Assembly: GCF_027943255.1 (NCBI RefSeq)
Contig: NC_072897.1
Coordinates: forward strand, 57,746,406-57,810,405
Direction of reading: 5' to 3'
Source of the DNA: Anastrepha obliqua
Lineage: Eukaryota > Arthropoda > Insecta > Diptera > Tephritidae
Length of the DNA stretch: 64,000 nt
In this document: positions 11,023 to 21,582 of the stretch, in pieces
Layout: each line of letters opens with the position of its first letter
Position numbering within the stretch: the first letter of the stretch is position 1
Translations under genes and position numbers: made by a program
The notes under the pieces: generated by a model
Told to the model about the DNA's origin: nothing
What the model saw: only the letters and a program-made list of their open reading frames with translations
The model's database searches: none

Positions 11023-12022
11023 TGTTAGGAATTTTCTTCCGTTAAAATCCAATTAAATCTGTTGCAATAATTTCCTGAGTTCGATCATTGGATTGTCGGA
11101 CAAAAAACACAAATTAATGGCAACGCACTTGCTTTACTTTATTTCCAACACTTTTCTTCTAAATGTACACGCTCAGCTTAAGACTGAATCAGTCCATTAT
11201 TCGCTTATAAATTCACTTTCCAACTGAATACCCCATACGCTTGCACCTCGGCTTATAAACATGAGTTTAATAACTAATGTAATTTCTAGATCTTCTGGCG
11301 AGCTCTGTTGTAGCAGCAGCTTACTAGTCACCTATCGTCTTCGTCTAACTCATATAGCGGTAGACCCAGAAAGCGCGCACTGTCTCGTTATCTGCTGTCG
11401 CTATCACGGCTAACAAATGTACAGGGTTGGCCATATTAAACTGACCCATTGAGTAACCCTATAACTTTTTACTGTAATTTGAAATCTAAGGTTTACGTCA
11501 ACAAGCCAAAGACACTAGGCGCACTTAAGGTTAATATCCGACGGGAAATAGCCGCCATATCGGCCGAGACGCTGGCCAAAACTATGGAAAACGCCGAAAA
11601 ACGGGCACATTACGCTATACGAGCTAAGGGCGACCACTTGCGCGATATCATATTCAAAAAGTGATGTAAACGAATCTCCTTGAACTAAATTAAATGTTTT
11701 TCACAATGAAACACAAAAAAATGTTTCTTTTTCCATATTTTTTTAATAATCACATGGGTCAGTTTAATATGGCCAACCCTGTATATATCCAAATACGTGC
11801 TAAGGGCGACCACTTGCGCGATATCATATTCAAAAAGTGATGTAAACGAATCTCCTTGAACTAAATTAAATGTTTTTCACAATGAAACACAAAAAAATGT
11901 TTCTTTTTCCATATTTTTTTAATAATCACATGGGTCAGTTTAATATGGCCAACCCTGTATTTGGTTTAGCCTCTCGCTCGCTATTGTTGCCAGTCGGTTC
12001 GCGAAACTTCCTGATTGTAACA
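11023..12022 (-). repeat. 5' LTR of the old gypsy element (interrupted)
   Basis: Starts TGTTAGGAATTTTC and ends CTGATTGTAACA. It is split by a TA-flanked insertion at 11422-11956. Even without that insertion it is longer than the other LTR because of a segment at about 11300-11410 absent from 6397-6732. Confidence 0.65.
11422..11956 (+). mobile_element. Deleted mariner/Tc1-like element with duplicated right end
   Basis: The left terminal inverted repeat (27 bp, 11422-11448, beginning CAGGGTTGGCCATATTAAAC) is matched by complementary copies at 11755-11781 and again at 11930-11956. TA dinucleotides flank the outer ends (11420-11421 and 11957-11958), as expected for this superfamily. The ORF at 11449-11664 starts within the left repeat and contains the C-terminal tail of a transposase (SKVYVNKPKTLGALK, ENAEKRAHYAIRAKGDHL, IIFKK), so the middle of the gene has been deleted. 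The segment from about 11618 to 11781 is repeated as 11794-11956, giving one left end and two right ends. Confidence 0.75.
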
Positions 12023-12094
12023 ATATTTTATATATTGGTATGGGAATAAGTTTTCGTCCTAGCCAAAGTTACGAGTTATTTAAACAATTAAATA

Positions 12095-12750
12095 CAGGGT
12101 CTGGCATTCGAAGTGTAACTAACTTCACGGGCATCAGCTGTCTGTTAGTTGGCTAAATTACAGTCCAGAGTATTGTTTACAAGCGCGCGGAAGCATTTTG
12201 CTAAGAGTAAACGCGAAAAAAGAAAATCTCTAGCGATTGTTCGTGAGACCTTAAAATAAATAAAGTTTTGGGTTATCGCACCATTACTCGTTACAATTAT
12301 ACTGGTAGCATCGCGAAACGTCATGGAGGTGGTCATTAAAATATTGCGGTTGTCATGATATGGCGAAAGAACTGAAAATATCTGACATACTGAAAAAATG
12401 ATCTCAAAGTCAAGCCTTAAGATCCAAAAGACGCATGATCTCACACAAAAGCAGGAACACGTCAGACAAGAGAGAGCGAAGGAGTTGCTTCGCTTGGCCG
12501 AAAGCAGTCAATTTCCGAACATGGTATAAACTCCCAAAACGAAAAGGGTTTATTTGATCGACCGTTTGTACCAGAATTTGAGTCATCGATTGGCCTTCAG
12601 TAGGCAGCACCCGCCTCAAGTAATGGTTTGGGCTGCTGTAACCGCGGGTAGGCGCTCTCCACCAGTTTTCATCGAGTCTGGCGTCAAGGTAAATGCGAAA
12701 TATTATCGGGAAAGTATTCTGGAGGTTGCTCTGAAGCCGTGGGCAGACAA
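12095..12750 (+). pseudogene. Tc1-like transposon fragment
   Basis: A probable terminal repeat begins at 12095 (CAGGGTCTGGCATTCGAAGT) after a TA. Coding pieces follow: about 12397-12528 with KTHDLTQKQEHVRQERAKEL, and 12554-12750 with RVYLIDRLYQNLSHRL, PPQVMVWAAVTAGRRSPPVF, GVKVNAKYYRESILE and LKPWADKH. This is the catalytic core of a Tc1/mariner-type transposase between the first and second acidic residues. Coding stops matching at about 12750, where a mariner in the opposite orientation takes over. Frameshifts lie between the two pieces. Confidence 0.6.
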
Positions 12751-13710
12751 ACATGCGGATTCCTCTTGCGAAAAATTCGAGTTCTTTTGACTTGATCCAT
12801 TCTTCGAGCCAGTTTGCGATGCTCTCGTAAGAAATGAACCGCTCTCCAATAAGGGCTGACTGCATTGATCAGAACAGATGGACGGAGCATGATTTCCCAA
12901 TTCAGTCCCTCTAAATTCTGGACCGATTTAACAACGTGTGGCCTGGCGTTGTCCTGCAACAAAATCAGTTTGTCATGTCTACCGTCCCACTCCGGCAGCT
13001 TTTCTTTTAGAGCTCGATTCAAACGCATTAGCTGCAGTCGGTAACGATCGCCACTGACGGTTTCAGATGGTTTAAGAAGTTCTTAATAGATGACACTCTT
13101 CTGATCCCACCAGATGCACAACACAACCTTTGGAGAATGCATATTTTTTTCGCTGCCGATGGGCCCAGATCACCTGGCAGGCTCCAACATTTTCGACGCT
13201 TAGGATTATCATAATAGAACCATTTTTCATCGCCAGTGACGATACGATGCAGAAAACCTATTCATTTCTGCCGTTCAAGAAGCATCTCACTCGTCTCCAA
13301 ACGTCTCTCGATATCCCTTTCCTTCAACTGATGTGGCACCCAGTTACCTGCTTTCTGGACCATTCTCATAGTGTGCAAACGTTTTCCGATGGTTCATCTG
13401 TCAACATCCAACTCTTTCGACATATGAATAAGGGTTTAACATGCGTCGTCACCCAATAATTGTTGTAGTTGAGTATCTTCGAATTTTTTCGGGGCCCTTT
13501 CGCGATCTTTATCACTCAAGTCAAAATGACCACTTTGGAAATGTCGAAAACACTCACACAAGTTTTATTTGATGGAGCGTGATTACCATAAATAATTATC
13601 AATATAAGACACGTTTCAGCTGCACTTTTCCTTAAAAGGTAATAATGAAGCATGACTTCCTGCAAAGGTTTATTTTTGACGTCAGATACAAAGGGATCTT
13701 TACGCTTCAA
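12750..13710 (-). pseudogene. mariner-like transposase, near full length but decayed
   Basis: From 13710 downward the minus strand gives, in order and in several frames: KSAAETCLILIIIYGNHAPS (N-terminal helix-turn-helix), FDISKV, a WVPHQLKE linker block, the first catalytic Asp in VTGDEKWFYYDNPKRRK (about 13200-13250), then 13028-12684 with RHDKLILLQDNARPHVVKS (second Asp), and finally the tail with WLEEWIKSKELEFFARGIRM near 12755-12830. This is the usual mariner order. Multiple frameshifts and stops make it inactive. Confidence 0.65.
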
Positions 13711-14736
13711 ACGAATGTCAACTACTGCGATCGAGACCTGACATATACACCTTTAAATCACCCGTATATTACTAGAGCGAACATAAAAATAGTATCAGCC
13801 CCGACACGTCTTTTCCGAGGGCGGAAACGTATTCCCATACCAATAAATATTTATGTCGTATGAAAGTAGATAATTGTATACCTACCATACATTACCATTA
13901 AACTTTCTATGCTCCAACTAGGAGATAGATAAACTTGTATAATAAGAGAGCAAAGATCATGTACATACATATTTGACTTTATCTATAAAGGTTAACAAAA
14001 TATATGCCCTTTATTTATGTATTATTTACTTAATGCCGTCACCCAGTCTATATTCCAAATATTGTACTTCCAAAAACAAAATATCTTCATAGGCGCAGAA
14101 CCAGCATTCTAAAATGTTCTTTAATACAACAAAAACTATTTCATTCGTAAATACAAGCGCATATTTTTCAAAACGAGCCCACCCCATCTTCCTTCACGCG
14201 CCTGAGCTGTCCATAAGCCTATTTTTCTTCAGGAAGACAAAAATATTTGGTGAACAATCAATTTTTGTCGTGGCAAGTGCCGGCATCTTCGTATATTCGT
14301 ATGTATATATATCCATATGTAAGTAAATACGTCTTCTTGCTTACAGCGATGCAGCGTACAGTGTCTTCTTCGCGGCCACAAATAAAATATTATTATAAAT
14401 AATAATAATGTATACAAGCAAAGCCATCATTAGTCGACTTTATTACTCGGCACAATGATTTGCGTATCTTTATGTATTGAGTAAGTAATATTAAAATATT
14501 ATGATATTACCACGGAGTCGAACCAACACGCATTGTAATTCGAATTAAATACGATCCAATACGAAAACATTACTTGGTTCATCGAACTTTTTCAACGGCC
14601 CAGAAGCAGTGCTTTCGCAGAAGCACTAGGACGAAAAAGTTTAATAGTTGAATCCCATGTTCTCTACACTCACCAGTAAACCAGCTAGTTGTACATAAAA
14701 CATATTTATTAATTATATATATGTATGTATACAATT
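13711..14736. other. Spacer, nothing assignable
   Basis: AT-rich sequence without recognisable coding motifs. A B-box-like word on the minus strand (GGTTCGACTCCG, 14513-14524) has no convincing A box at the right distance. Confidence 0.4.
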
Positions 14737-15040
14737 GGCGCGCACACTTTTTTTGGGTGTTTGGCCGAGCTCCTTCTCCTATTTGTGGTTTGCGTCTTGT
14801 TGTTGTTCCACAAATGAAAGGACCTACAGTTTCAAGCCGACTCCGAACGGTAGATATTTTTATGAGGAGATTTATCATGGCAGAAATACACTCGGCGGTT
14901 TGCATTTGCCTGCCGAGGGGCGACCGCTATTAGAAAAATGTTTTTCTTAATTTTGGTGTTTCACCGAGACTCGAACCTACGTTCTCTCTGTGAATTCCGA
15001 ATGGTAGTCACGCACCAACCCATTCGGCTACGGCGGCCGC
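14737..15040 (-). mobile_element. tRNA-derived SINE
   Basis: On the minus strand the head starts near 15040 and contains an A box (TAGCCGAATGGGTTGG, 15015-15030) and a B box (GGTTCGAGTCTCGG, 14964-14977) about 37 bp apart, the internal RNA polymerase III promoter of a tRNA gene. A non-tRNA body follows to about 14737. The tRNA-like part does not look like a functional tRNA and continues into the body, so SINE fits better. It ends about 50 bp before the large LTR array. I do not know its name. Confidence 0.65.
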
Positions 15041-15088
15041 CAGATTTATGAATTATCAGTCTCTTAATTCTAAGTTCCTCTGGTTCAG

Positions 15089-15092
15089 ATAT
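15089..15092. other. Left target-site duplication of the LTR array (ATAT)
   Basis: ATAT directly precedes the first LTR. The same four bases follow the last LTR at 49029-49032. Internal LTR junctions lack any such duplication. Confidence 0.75.
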
Positions 15093-15509
15093 TGTAAAGA
15101 AATGTATTGATTTAAATAATAAAATAAAATAATAAAATTGAAATATATTAATTTATTTTATTTATCGTTTCAAGCTAGACATCCAGCTTGTAAAACGATT
15201 GTTTTCTTTCTTGTCTCTTACATACTACGTACAAGCGTTTTTATAGTAATTTTTGTCAATGCAAGCCAATAACAATTTTTCGGAGTTTACTTATGTAATA
15301 TGATTCTAGCATTCACGCGCCGCACATAAAATAATTACGTTAGCTATGTTTGCGTTTAATTTCAAGTGTAATGAACCTTTTAAGAAATATGATACTCTAT
15401 TTAAACGGCACAGCAAAGTGAATGCATAAGTGGACAATAAAATAAAAACCAAAACAAAATGTTTATGAATATTAATGTTAAGGCATATCCGACTTATAAT
15501 CATACTACA
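15093..15509 (-). repeat. LTR 1 (3'-terminal LTR of the array), 417 bp
   Basis: On the element's strand it starts TGTAGTATGATTATAAG and ends CATTTCTTTACA. Adjacent polypurine tract on the minus strand: CGAAGAAGGGAGG at 15510-15522. It differs from LTRs 2-5 mainly in one patch at about 15113-15150, where an ATAATAAAATAAAATAATAA-type stretch replaces AGAAAGTATTGTTTGTTAT; elsewhere it is almost identical. Confidence 0.85.
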
Positions 15510-15670
15510 CCTCCCTTCTTCGGAAGAATGCTCATACAACTTTTTTTTGTATGAACATTCTTTTACATTGAATTGTTAAAATAAAAATATGTACATAAGA
15601 GTAATCTTAATTTTATATATATGTATATATTGTATTAATTTTCTAAGTTTAGACGCGTCTTTAAAACTAC

Positions 15671-16972
15671 TTATTGTTGATAAATCTTAAGCCTATTTTT
15701 GTGAACTATTTGTTCTTTTAAAGATAACTTATCGACTATAGTAACATTATTTTTACTATCTATTGCTTTAATGGTATAAGGCCCACAATATTGGGGTTCC
15801 AGTTTATGGGCCACTTCATTCCTAAGTAAAACTAAATTGCCTATGCTAAAATTGTGATCTAAACTATTTTTATCATAAAATGTTTTTTGCTTAATTTTAG
15901 CTATGTCTATCATATTGCGAGCTCTTTTATGTGCTACTTCTAGCCTAAATCTTACTTCTCTAGCGTAGTTATCTATGTTATATAATGGAGTAATCTGGTC
16001 TACATTTTTGAACTGCTGAAACATGTTTGGTGTTTTTCCAAAAACTAATTTATACGGACAATAGTCATGTACTGTAGAAGGAGTGGTGTTAAAACAGTAT
16101 GTGAGGTATTGTAGCCACTCATCCCAGTCGTTTTTGTCAATCGATATGTAAGATCTTACGTATTGATTGAAATTGTTATGTGATCTTTCTATTACTCCTA
16201 GTGTTTGGTGGTGCTAAGCAGTTGAATTAATTTTCTCTATTTTTAGCAATTCACATAGCTCTGTTAGTATTGAATTTTTGTATTCTGTACCCATGTCCGA
16301 AATGAACGTCTTCATTGGACCGTAGGTAAGAATAAACTTTTCAAATATTGCTTTCGCCACTGTCTTGGCGTTTTTGTCTTGGATGGGTATCGTGACTAAA
16401 TATTTTGTCATGTCGCATATTATTGTGACTGCATAAGTATTGCCATCAATTGTTGTAGGTAGTGGGCCTATTGTGTCTACAATAACTGTATCAAATGTAC
16501 CTGTAGGTGTTGGTGTTATAGTCATGGGGCTTTTTAAATGCTTTGTTATTTTGGTTTTTTGGCATTTTTCGCAAGTTTTTACGTACTTAGCAACATCTTT
16601 TGACATTTTATTCCAGAAGTAATGTCTTTTAATTTTCATAAGTGTTCTGAAAATTCCGCAATGACCGCCTTCTATAGGGTCGTCGTGGTATCTTTTTAGA
16701 ATGTCCATTACAGTTTAAGCATCATTAATGTGGGTCACCTCATTCAGTAGCGCTACTTTTACTTTATTTAATATCATATTGCCCTTATTTTTAAAATCAT
16801 TAATCGAAACAAATTCGAAAATTTTCTCGCTAGGTGCCACTTGTAAATTATTAATGCCATATTTGTCGGCCACTTCGTCGAGCCTAGAGAAGAATTGTCC
16901 TAAGTCAATTTTCCCATTAACAAATAAGTCATCAATTTTTATATATGCCATTATAGTTTTTCCTCGTTTGAC
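15671..16972 (-). pseudogene. Integrase of array copy 1, interrupted by three stops
   Basis: Continues the reverse transcriptase frame. In-frame stops lie at the end of RNase H (TAA at 16973-16975), at 16715-16717 (TAA) and at 16214-16216 (TAG); no frameshift occurs between them. The pieces carry a zinc-binding region (HDDPIEGGH then CEKCQKTK), the catalytic Asp in VIVDTIGPLP and in TFISDMGTEYKN, and past the last stop HHQTLGVIERSH with the catalytic Glu. The TAG sits where a tyrosine is usual. Copy 1 differs from copies 2-4 by VRFRLEV instead of VRLRLEV. Domain identity is clear; function as written is not expected. Confidence 0.8.
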
Positions 16973-19293
16973 TTAACATCGCGTGGGTGTAATCTTTAAT
17001 TTATTGTATTTCCTGACGTCAGTGTTATTAATTGGGACATATATTTTGGGCTTATCATATGTTTTAATGTGCTGTTGTGTAGTTGGACTGCTGTTATTTT
17101 TCGACATTGATGTAGTCACTATTTTGTATAAATTTTGATTCTTTTCATTTATTTCTTTTAAGTCATTGATTGTAATGCGAGACAAAGCGTCCGCGACGTA
17201 ATTATCTTTTCCTCTAAGATATTCTACTACGAAATCATACTCTTCTAAATCAAGTCTCATTCGTGTTAGTTTTGAACTTGGATTCTTCATTGAGAACAGG
17301 TAAGACAGGGGTCTGTGATCGGTTCTAACTAAAAACTTTGTACCATAGATATAAGGTCTGAAATGAGTTATTGCCCAGTGAATGGCAGCTAACTCTTGTT
17401 CAATTGTCGACTTGTTGCTTTCTCCTTTTGTGAAACTTTTGGAGGCATATGCTACTGGTAAATGTTTTCCTTCATATTCCTGAGTAAGTACTGCACCGCA
17501 CGCGTATTTGCTTGCGTCTGTTGTTAAGCAAAATGGTTTCTTAAAGTCGGGATATTGTAACAATGTAGGACTCATTAATGCTCTTTTGAGGTACACAAAT
17601 GCATCATTGCATTCTTTTGTCCATTCGAAAGCAACTCCCTTTTTTGATAACCTTGTTAGGTGTCTTGAATATTCAGCGAAGTTTTTAATAAACCTTCGGT
17701 AGTAGTTGCAAAAGGTGACGAACCTTTTTGTACTATCTCCGTCTGTGGGTGTAGGATAATTTTTTATTACCGAGTACTTATTGTCGTCTGGAAGTATCCC
17801 CTTGTTTGTACATTTATGCCCGAGGTAGGTTACTTCATGCATAAAAAATGAACATTTTTCAGGGTGTAATTTTAGATTATGTGTTCTACATAAATCGAAA
17901 ACATTTTTCAAGTTTGAAAGCATATGTTTTTCAGAGCAACCAAGAACTACTAAGTCATCCATATATAAGAAAGCTTGCTCTGGTTTTAAACCACTGAAAG
18001 CAATTGTCATCATTCTTTGGAATGAATTAGGTGCTACCTTTAAGCCATATGGTAGTCTAGTAAATCTGTATGAACCGTTGTTGGTTGAAAAAGATGTGAA
18101 ATTTCTTGAATTTTTATCAAGTTCTATTTGATGAAATCCAGTCATTAAATCGAGACATGAAAAATACTTTGCCCTTCCGAGTTGGTCTAAAATGTCATCT
18201 ATTCTCGGTAACGGGAATTTATCTGCAATTAATTTTTTGTTGATTTGTCTGTAATCGATTACTAATCTCCATCTTTTTTCAACTGAGTTCTGTAGAGACT
18301 TTTTTGGTACCAATAGTATTGGACTATTGTATTCTGAAAATGATGGTTCGACTATTTTGTTTTCTATAAGTTTGTTTACTTGTCTCTCAATTTCATCCTT
18401 ATGTGTGTGGGGTATACGGTAGTTCTTTATGTATACCGGCTGTTTGTCTTTAACCATTAACTTTTGCTTATAAAAATTATTTGTTGTTATTGTTTCTGTT
18501 TCTAACCCAAATATGTCACTGTATTCGGAACATAGGTTTGTCAATTGTTTTTCATATGTTTTAGGAAAATTTTTTCTCAATTTGTTGAGAATATCCGTTT
18601 TTCTTTGTGCATTTCGTGTGTCATTGTTTATTATGTCGTAATCAGAAACATTTTCAGTTAAAATATTGCTTTGCTTTAAAGATACTGTATTATAATTTGT
18701 ATTTAAAATGCGGATATAGGCGTTGTCAGGTTTTACCAAGGTATTGGCTAGAAATATTCCAGGGTGTGCTTCTTGATTTGGAATCAGTGCTTCATCCAAG
18801 GTATTAGGTAAGTTTATTTTTCGTATAACTTCTGACCTTGCGGGAATGATTATTTCGTCGTTACAAGTTGTTGTTATTGGTATTTCTATAATTTGTGTTA
18901 AATTATCTGGTCTCAGAATTAGAGCATCGTAATTTTGAGTAAAGTCTAATACACAATTGAAATTTTTCATGAAATCCATGCCTATTATACCATCACATGG
19001 AATTGGAAAGTTATCTGGGATTACGTGAAATTTATGTGGAATTAAAAATTTCGTAAATTTTAAATCAAAAAATATTGTACCAATAGAACTGATTTTGCCT
19101 TGCCCTATACCGCTTAATGCTGTAATGTGTTTTGTGTTTATTTTTTGAAAAGTGGATTTATTGAATTTTAAGAGTGATATATCTGCGCCAGTATCTACAA
19201 GTAGTGTAATGTTTGTATTTAAATCTGCTATTTTAAGTTGTACAAAAATGCTAAAGTTAAGGTTAAGCGTATGTATCTTAGAGGAATAGATTA
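16973..19293 (-). CDS. Protease-RT-RNase H (pol) of array copy 1
   Basis: Open frame in -1 relation to the gag end. Protease catalytic triad in LLVDTGADISLL at about 19170-19202; the first in-frame Met is at 18979 (MDFMKNF), inside protease. RT blocks: RWRLVIDYRQINKKL, YFSCLDLMTGFHQIELD, RLPYGLKVAPNSFQRMM and catalytic FLYMDDLVVLG. RNase H blocks: LTTDASKYACGAVLTQE, STIEQELAAIHWAI, RTDHRPLSYL and KDNYVADALSR. Ends at a TAA before integrase. Copy-specific residues include IFLANTL, LIENKIVEP, GDSTKRF and SRHLTRL. Expression from this copy is doubtful because its gag is broken. Confidence 0.8.
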
Positions 19294-20475
19294 GTTTTCC
19301 GAGTTGTTTTCGTCCGATTGGGCAACTCGTACATTGTGTGTCATGTTCCGGTTGAAATTTGGTCTGCCTTGTCGGTGACGATTTCTATTTTGATTATTAT
19401 TTCCTAAATTGTCAAAATTTGAACGATTTTGATTTCTAGGGAAGTTGTTTCTTCTTTGAAACCTTCCATTTCTTGCAAATCGTCCATTGAATGGTCGTAG
19501 TCCAAAATGTAGTATTGTGTTTTGTTGTCCTGTAGCTTCAGTACAGCTACCAATGAATTTGCTTATCGCATCGTTCATATTTGTAAAATGGCCAGCTTCC
19601 ATTATTAATTTGACTTTTTCAATGTTGCAGTTTTTGGTCAATGCTTTTACTGCAGTTTGTGTCGAGTATTTGCTTGCGAGTTCTGCCGACAACCCATCTG
19701 TGATATAGGCATTTTCTAATATAAGTTTTTTGTAAGAGCTTCTATCTCATTACAATAACTATTAGCTGGTTTGTTGTTCTGTCTGATACTCATTATTTTT
19801 GCAGCTAATACTTCTACCGATTCTCCTTTAACTGACTTGTTAAGTTTTGTGATTATTTCAGAGATTGTTGTTTCTGTGTCTATGAGATTTCTGGCATTCC
19901 CTTTTAATTTTGTTTTTATGAGTGAAACATCAACAGTTTCGTGCTCACCCATGATCACTTCAACTAATTCTAAGGAATCTAAGAATGACCGTAGATTTTC
20001 TGGTTTACCATCGAATTCAGTCATTAGCTTTGCAGCCGTGCTGAGAAACTCCACAACTGTTTGTGTCATTTCGCCTTCTTCTTCTGACTCTATTTTTGAA
20101 TTAGTAATTGGACAATCTGTTTTTGAGGAAACTGCTTCAAGCTTTGTTAATAGATTAGCTGGTGGGTTTTCAATAATATTTATTGAAATTTTCTCATTAA
20201 TCGAATGAGATACTTCCTGTTGGATGTTGTATTTGGCTAATACTTTTACTAATTGATCTCGTAGTTGCCAAAATATGTCAAGAGCTTCTTTTTGATGATC
20301 CGAAATTTATATAAGTTAAATTTCTAATTGATTCTAATGCTAATACTAAATTTTCTAAATGTTTTTTAACTGTTTCCTGTTTTATTTGTATATTTTTATT
20401 GATACATTTAAACGAATTTTTGAAATTTTCCTTTTCTATCAGTAAAGTTTTATGAATTTCGGACCATTTGTTCAT
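19291..20475 (-). pseudogene. gag: gag of array copy 1 (two frame-breaking indels)
   Basis: Compared with copies 2-4 this copy lacks 14 bp near 20300 (the segment beginning CTTTGTAAGTCG on the plus strand) and has 5 extra bases (TATAA) near 19720. Each shifts the frame, leaving 65-, 117- and 133-residue pieces. The start at 20475 keeps the ATGA overlap with the upstream small ORF. Confidence 0.85.
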
Positions 20476-20723
20476 ATTTTGTCTAACTCATTAGATCTAC
20501 TCATATACTTTTTCTTTAGTTTTTTATTATGCATAGCATATAATTTTAATGCTAATATCAATAAGTTTATGACTGTGATTATAATTAAGCAAATTTCTAT
20601 TAAATTTAAGCCAGTTTTAACGACTACTTCGTTTACTACATTGGCATTGGGTTTATCAACTTTTGATAAGGTTTTTCCCATTTCTGAAAGACTATCTATT
20701 GGGGACCTTATACCGTAAATCAA
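20472..20723 (-). CDS. 83-residue membrane microprotein, copy 1
   Basis: Same protein as described for copy 2 (26968-27219), here beginning MIYGIRS. It is intact although the downstream gag is broken. Confidence 0.55.
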   Translation of the reverse strand: MIYGIRSPIDSLSEMGKTLSKVDKPNANVVNEVVVKTGLNLIEICLIIITVINLLILALKLYAMHNKKLKKKYMSRSNELDKI

Positions 20724-21071
20724 ATAATTTATGCAATGTAATAATTTATAATGTAAGGATATATATTTTGTTTTTTACATTGGATTTATGTATTTTTTTT
20801 TTTTTTTTTTTTCAAGTTAATTCATTCATTAAGTAAACACATTATATTTAACATATTATAACAATTCAAACATTTTCATAAAATGACCTTCTGAGTAAAT
20901 TTTATTCATTTACAGTCAAATTTTTATAAGGCAAACATATAATCGACAGAAGCCAAAGTTGTTTAACTTTGCCATGTAAAGAAATAAATGAAAATTATTT
21001 TTGTCTCGAGCGGTTAACGCTTACAGACTCTAACTGTCTGCATTCAATCATGCACAGTGTTTTATGTATAT

Positions 21072-21344
21072 TTACTTAATTTCTTTTCTCTGCTGGAGCA
21101 GGAATTCCAGTTGGGTTACGCGCTCCCAGATTGCGCTAGCTTTTTCCCAGGATGGTGGTGGCTGCTGGTTTACCTCCCTGATGAGTATGCTTATTTCCCT
21201 CTTTATTCTGGTGGTGTAGCCTCCTCTTCTTTTTGGCTTGCTCACCTTTGGGATGGAAACTTCTTTTGGTTTTTTGTTAAGGCCGTTCCGTCTCCTGTAT
21301 TCCTCCAAGGAGATTGGTTGCGGCCCTTGGGCTGGGTTGTTCAT
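21072..21344 (-). CDS. 90-residue basic leader ORF, copy 1
   Basis: Intact copy of the ORF described at 27562-27834, with NGLNKK (Leu) as in copy 3. Confidence 0.5.
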   Translation of the reverse strand: MNNPAQGPQPISLEEYRRRNGLNKKPKEVSIPKVSKPKRRGGYTTRIKREISILIREVNQQPPPSWEKASAIWERVTQLEFLLQQRKEIK

Positions 21345-21567
21345 CTATTTTTATTTTTTGGTTGTAATGGCTTAACCAGGTTCTTCCTTCCGCAGCTGAC
21401 GGATCGTTTTGGCTGATCACGTCAGGACTTAATATTTGGTGCTTTTTAGGGCACTTGCAAATATATTGAAATTTTTGGTGCAGATATTGTCAGCACTCAT
21501 GCAACATTTTGCACTTTGGTTGTGCAAGAAACTTGCATTTAATAGCTTAGCAAAATCAATGCTCAAG

Positions 21568-21582
21568 CTGGCAGGATCGCAA
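21568..21582 (-). promoter_or_regulatory. Primer-binding site, copy 1 (mutated)
   Basis: On the minus strand the LTR end is followed directly by TTGCGATCCTGCCAG; copies 2-4 have TGGCGATCCTGCCAG. The second base of the tRNA-CCA complement is therefore changed. Copies 2-4 would pair with a tRNA ending CTGGCAGGATCGCCA, probably a tRNA-Arg type, as in 412/mdg1 relatives. Confidence 0.6.

Larger units (their letters stand above)
6393..12026 (-). mobile_element. Old Ty3/gypsy retrotransposon, decayed
   Basis: Two related LTRs (6397-6732 and 11023-12022) bracket remnants of gag, protease, reverse transcriptase, RNase H and integrase, all on the minus strand. Both outer flanks carry ATAT (6393-6396 and 12023-12026), the 4-bp duplication expected of gypsy-type integrases. 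The LTRs differ by many substitutions and indels, so the insertion is old. The right (5') LTR is itself interrupted by a mariner-like insertion. Next to that LTR the minus strand reads TGGTATGAGAAGTGGGATTG, a probable primer-binding site that resembles the complement of a tRNA-Leu 3' end with mismatches. Clade is uncertain; the ELHSDQARNFES integrase motif suggests CsRn1- or Mag-like elements. Confidence 0.75.

Noticed and set aside
14513..14524. Second SINE or tRNA gene from a B-box-like word
   Set aside because: No A box at a suitable distance and no tRNA fold visible.
16952..16975. Stops in array pol explained by introns
   Set aside because: The frame continues without shift right after each stop and no splice-site pairs flank them.
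19285..19310. Programmed -1 frameshift site at the gag-pol junction of the array element
   Set aside because: The frames are in -1 relation and the pol frame is open across the gag stop, but the bases there (TCGGAAAACTAA) do not form a standard slippery heptamer and no downstream pseudoknot could be judged by eye.
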